Positions 21,660 through 22,500 of a DNA stretch of 22,500 nt are shown here, in pieces. Numbering within the stretch: position 1 is the first letter of the stretch; each line of letters begins with the position of its first letter. The notes under the pieces were generated by a model. It did no database searches, had not been told where the DNA came from, and saw nothing but the letters and a program-made list of their open reading frames with translations. The DNA comes from Glandiceps talaboti (taxonomy: Eukaryota > Hemichordata > Enteropneusta > Spengelidae): positions 2,825,134-2,847,633 of the forward strand of contig NC_135562.1 in the NCBI RefSeq assembly GCF_964340395.1, in the 5' to 3' direction. A program made the position numbers and the translations under genes.

Positions 21660-22390
21660 ACAGGAACAAGGAGTTGGCTTTTAAATGAACAAGTCATTCA
21701 CAAGATGAAGTATATTTTAAGGAGACACAGATTTTTATAGCTTTAGCAACCAAGTATTGATCACACCTAAAACTACAACCCTGTCTGATGTGATCCTCAA
21801 AGACATACTTCACATTAGGATTAAAGTGGCAATATGGATGAGAACCATGTATTTATTTTGGCTTTTTAATTTATAAAACAATTTTATCATGGCTTCCTAA
21901 TTGAAAAATCAGGGTCAAACAATATATTTCAAGTCCTTTTTTGTAACTCAATAAATTGAAAAAGCATAATAAATATGTAAAATGTTTGTTCTTGTACGTA
22001 CAATAACATACTTTTTACACTATTTTTTTTTAGCTCTTTGCAATGTATTGAGCTACAAACACAGACAATAGTCAATATTGTTTCACATTGATTTTTCAAG
22101 TAGGAAGGCGTGATAAAATTGTTTTATAAATTAAAAATCCAAAATAAATACCCAATCCTAATCCATATGGCCATTGTAAAATCTAATGTTAAAATTCATT
22201 TGTTTGCCACAGCTATAGAAAAAAGTCAGTCAATGATTGTACATAATTGTCATGGCTCCAGGGATTCTACTAATGCGATGACCCGGGAATGAAACATACC
22301 GGTAGCTCTGTTTGAGTAAGTCAGCAGAACTCTTGTCAAAATAGGTTGTCATCATAGCTGAGAAGAATCATCGCAATGCAATCGATATAC
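21660..22390 (-). other. Putative 3' UTR of LITAF gene C
   Basis: Directly downstream of the gene C stop. AATAAA on the minus strand at 21852-21857, about 535 nt past the stop, is a candidate polyadenylation signal. No ORF of interest. Confidence 0.45.
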
Positions 22391-22499
<109 letters not shown>

Positions 22500-22500
22500 C

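Overview
This window is intron-rich, AT-rich (roughly two-thirds A+T by eye) and full of microsatellites. It comes from an animal nuclear genome, most likely an invertebrate. Evidence for that: GT-AG introns split every recognisable gene; extracellular domains of the SRCR, WSC and CUB families sit on phase 1-1 exons; and LITAF-type genes occur in tandem. I cannot fix the phylum from sequence alone. Receptors mixing these domains are typical of amphioxus, echinoderm, hemichordate and mollusc genomes, so I leave it at invertebrate metazoan. Every gene I can support lies on the minus strand, so transcription runs right to left.

Region 1 (about 1-7.9 kb) is one seven-exon gene that I reassembled from splice sites and reading phase. 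It encodes a 482-residue single-pass receptor: signal peptide, the N-terminal half of an SRCR domain, a complete 8-cysteine WSC domain, a CUB domain, a transmembrane helix, and a 156-residue cytoplasmic tail. The tail has four or five tyrosines (three in YxxV/YxxI contexts), a basic patch, an acidic serine tract, and ends in E-T-Y-V, a class I PDZ ligand. The exon expected to encode the second half of the SRCR domain was not found. Its place is taken by an intron holding a 150-bp tandem repeat.

Region 2 (about 7.9-9.4 kb) is intergenic. It holds tetra- and dinucleotide repeats, a Z-DNA-prone GT/GC tract and a small relic resembling a Tc1/mariner transposase.

Region 3 (about 9.4-22.5 kb) is a head-to-tail array of three LITAF-like genes, called A, B and C here. 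A encodes 136 aa and B 132 aa. C is represented only by its terminal exon, which ends one base before the window edge. A and B share a layout: a Pro-rich N-terminal exon with PPxY motifs, an exon carrying the first CxxC and the start of the hydrophobic segment, and a terminal exon with the rest of that segment and the HxCPNC knuckle. Splice phases are identical (1, then 2). Both probably have an extra 5' non-coding exon. LITAF proteins are known as membrane-anchored zinc proteins of late endosomes and lysosomes that recruit Nedd4-type ligases through PPxY.

Between A and B lies a striking 204-bp inverted repeat with a single mismatched pair, flanked by long (TA)n tracts. Between B and C lie a CATA-repeat field, a 22-base poly(C) run and a 133-bp element with 16-bp terminal inverted repeats.

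A functional link between the receptor and the LITAF genes (innate immunity, endosomal sorting) is plausible, but it is inference from neighbourhood and family knowledge only.
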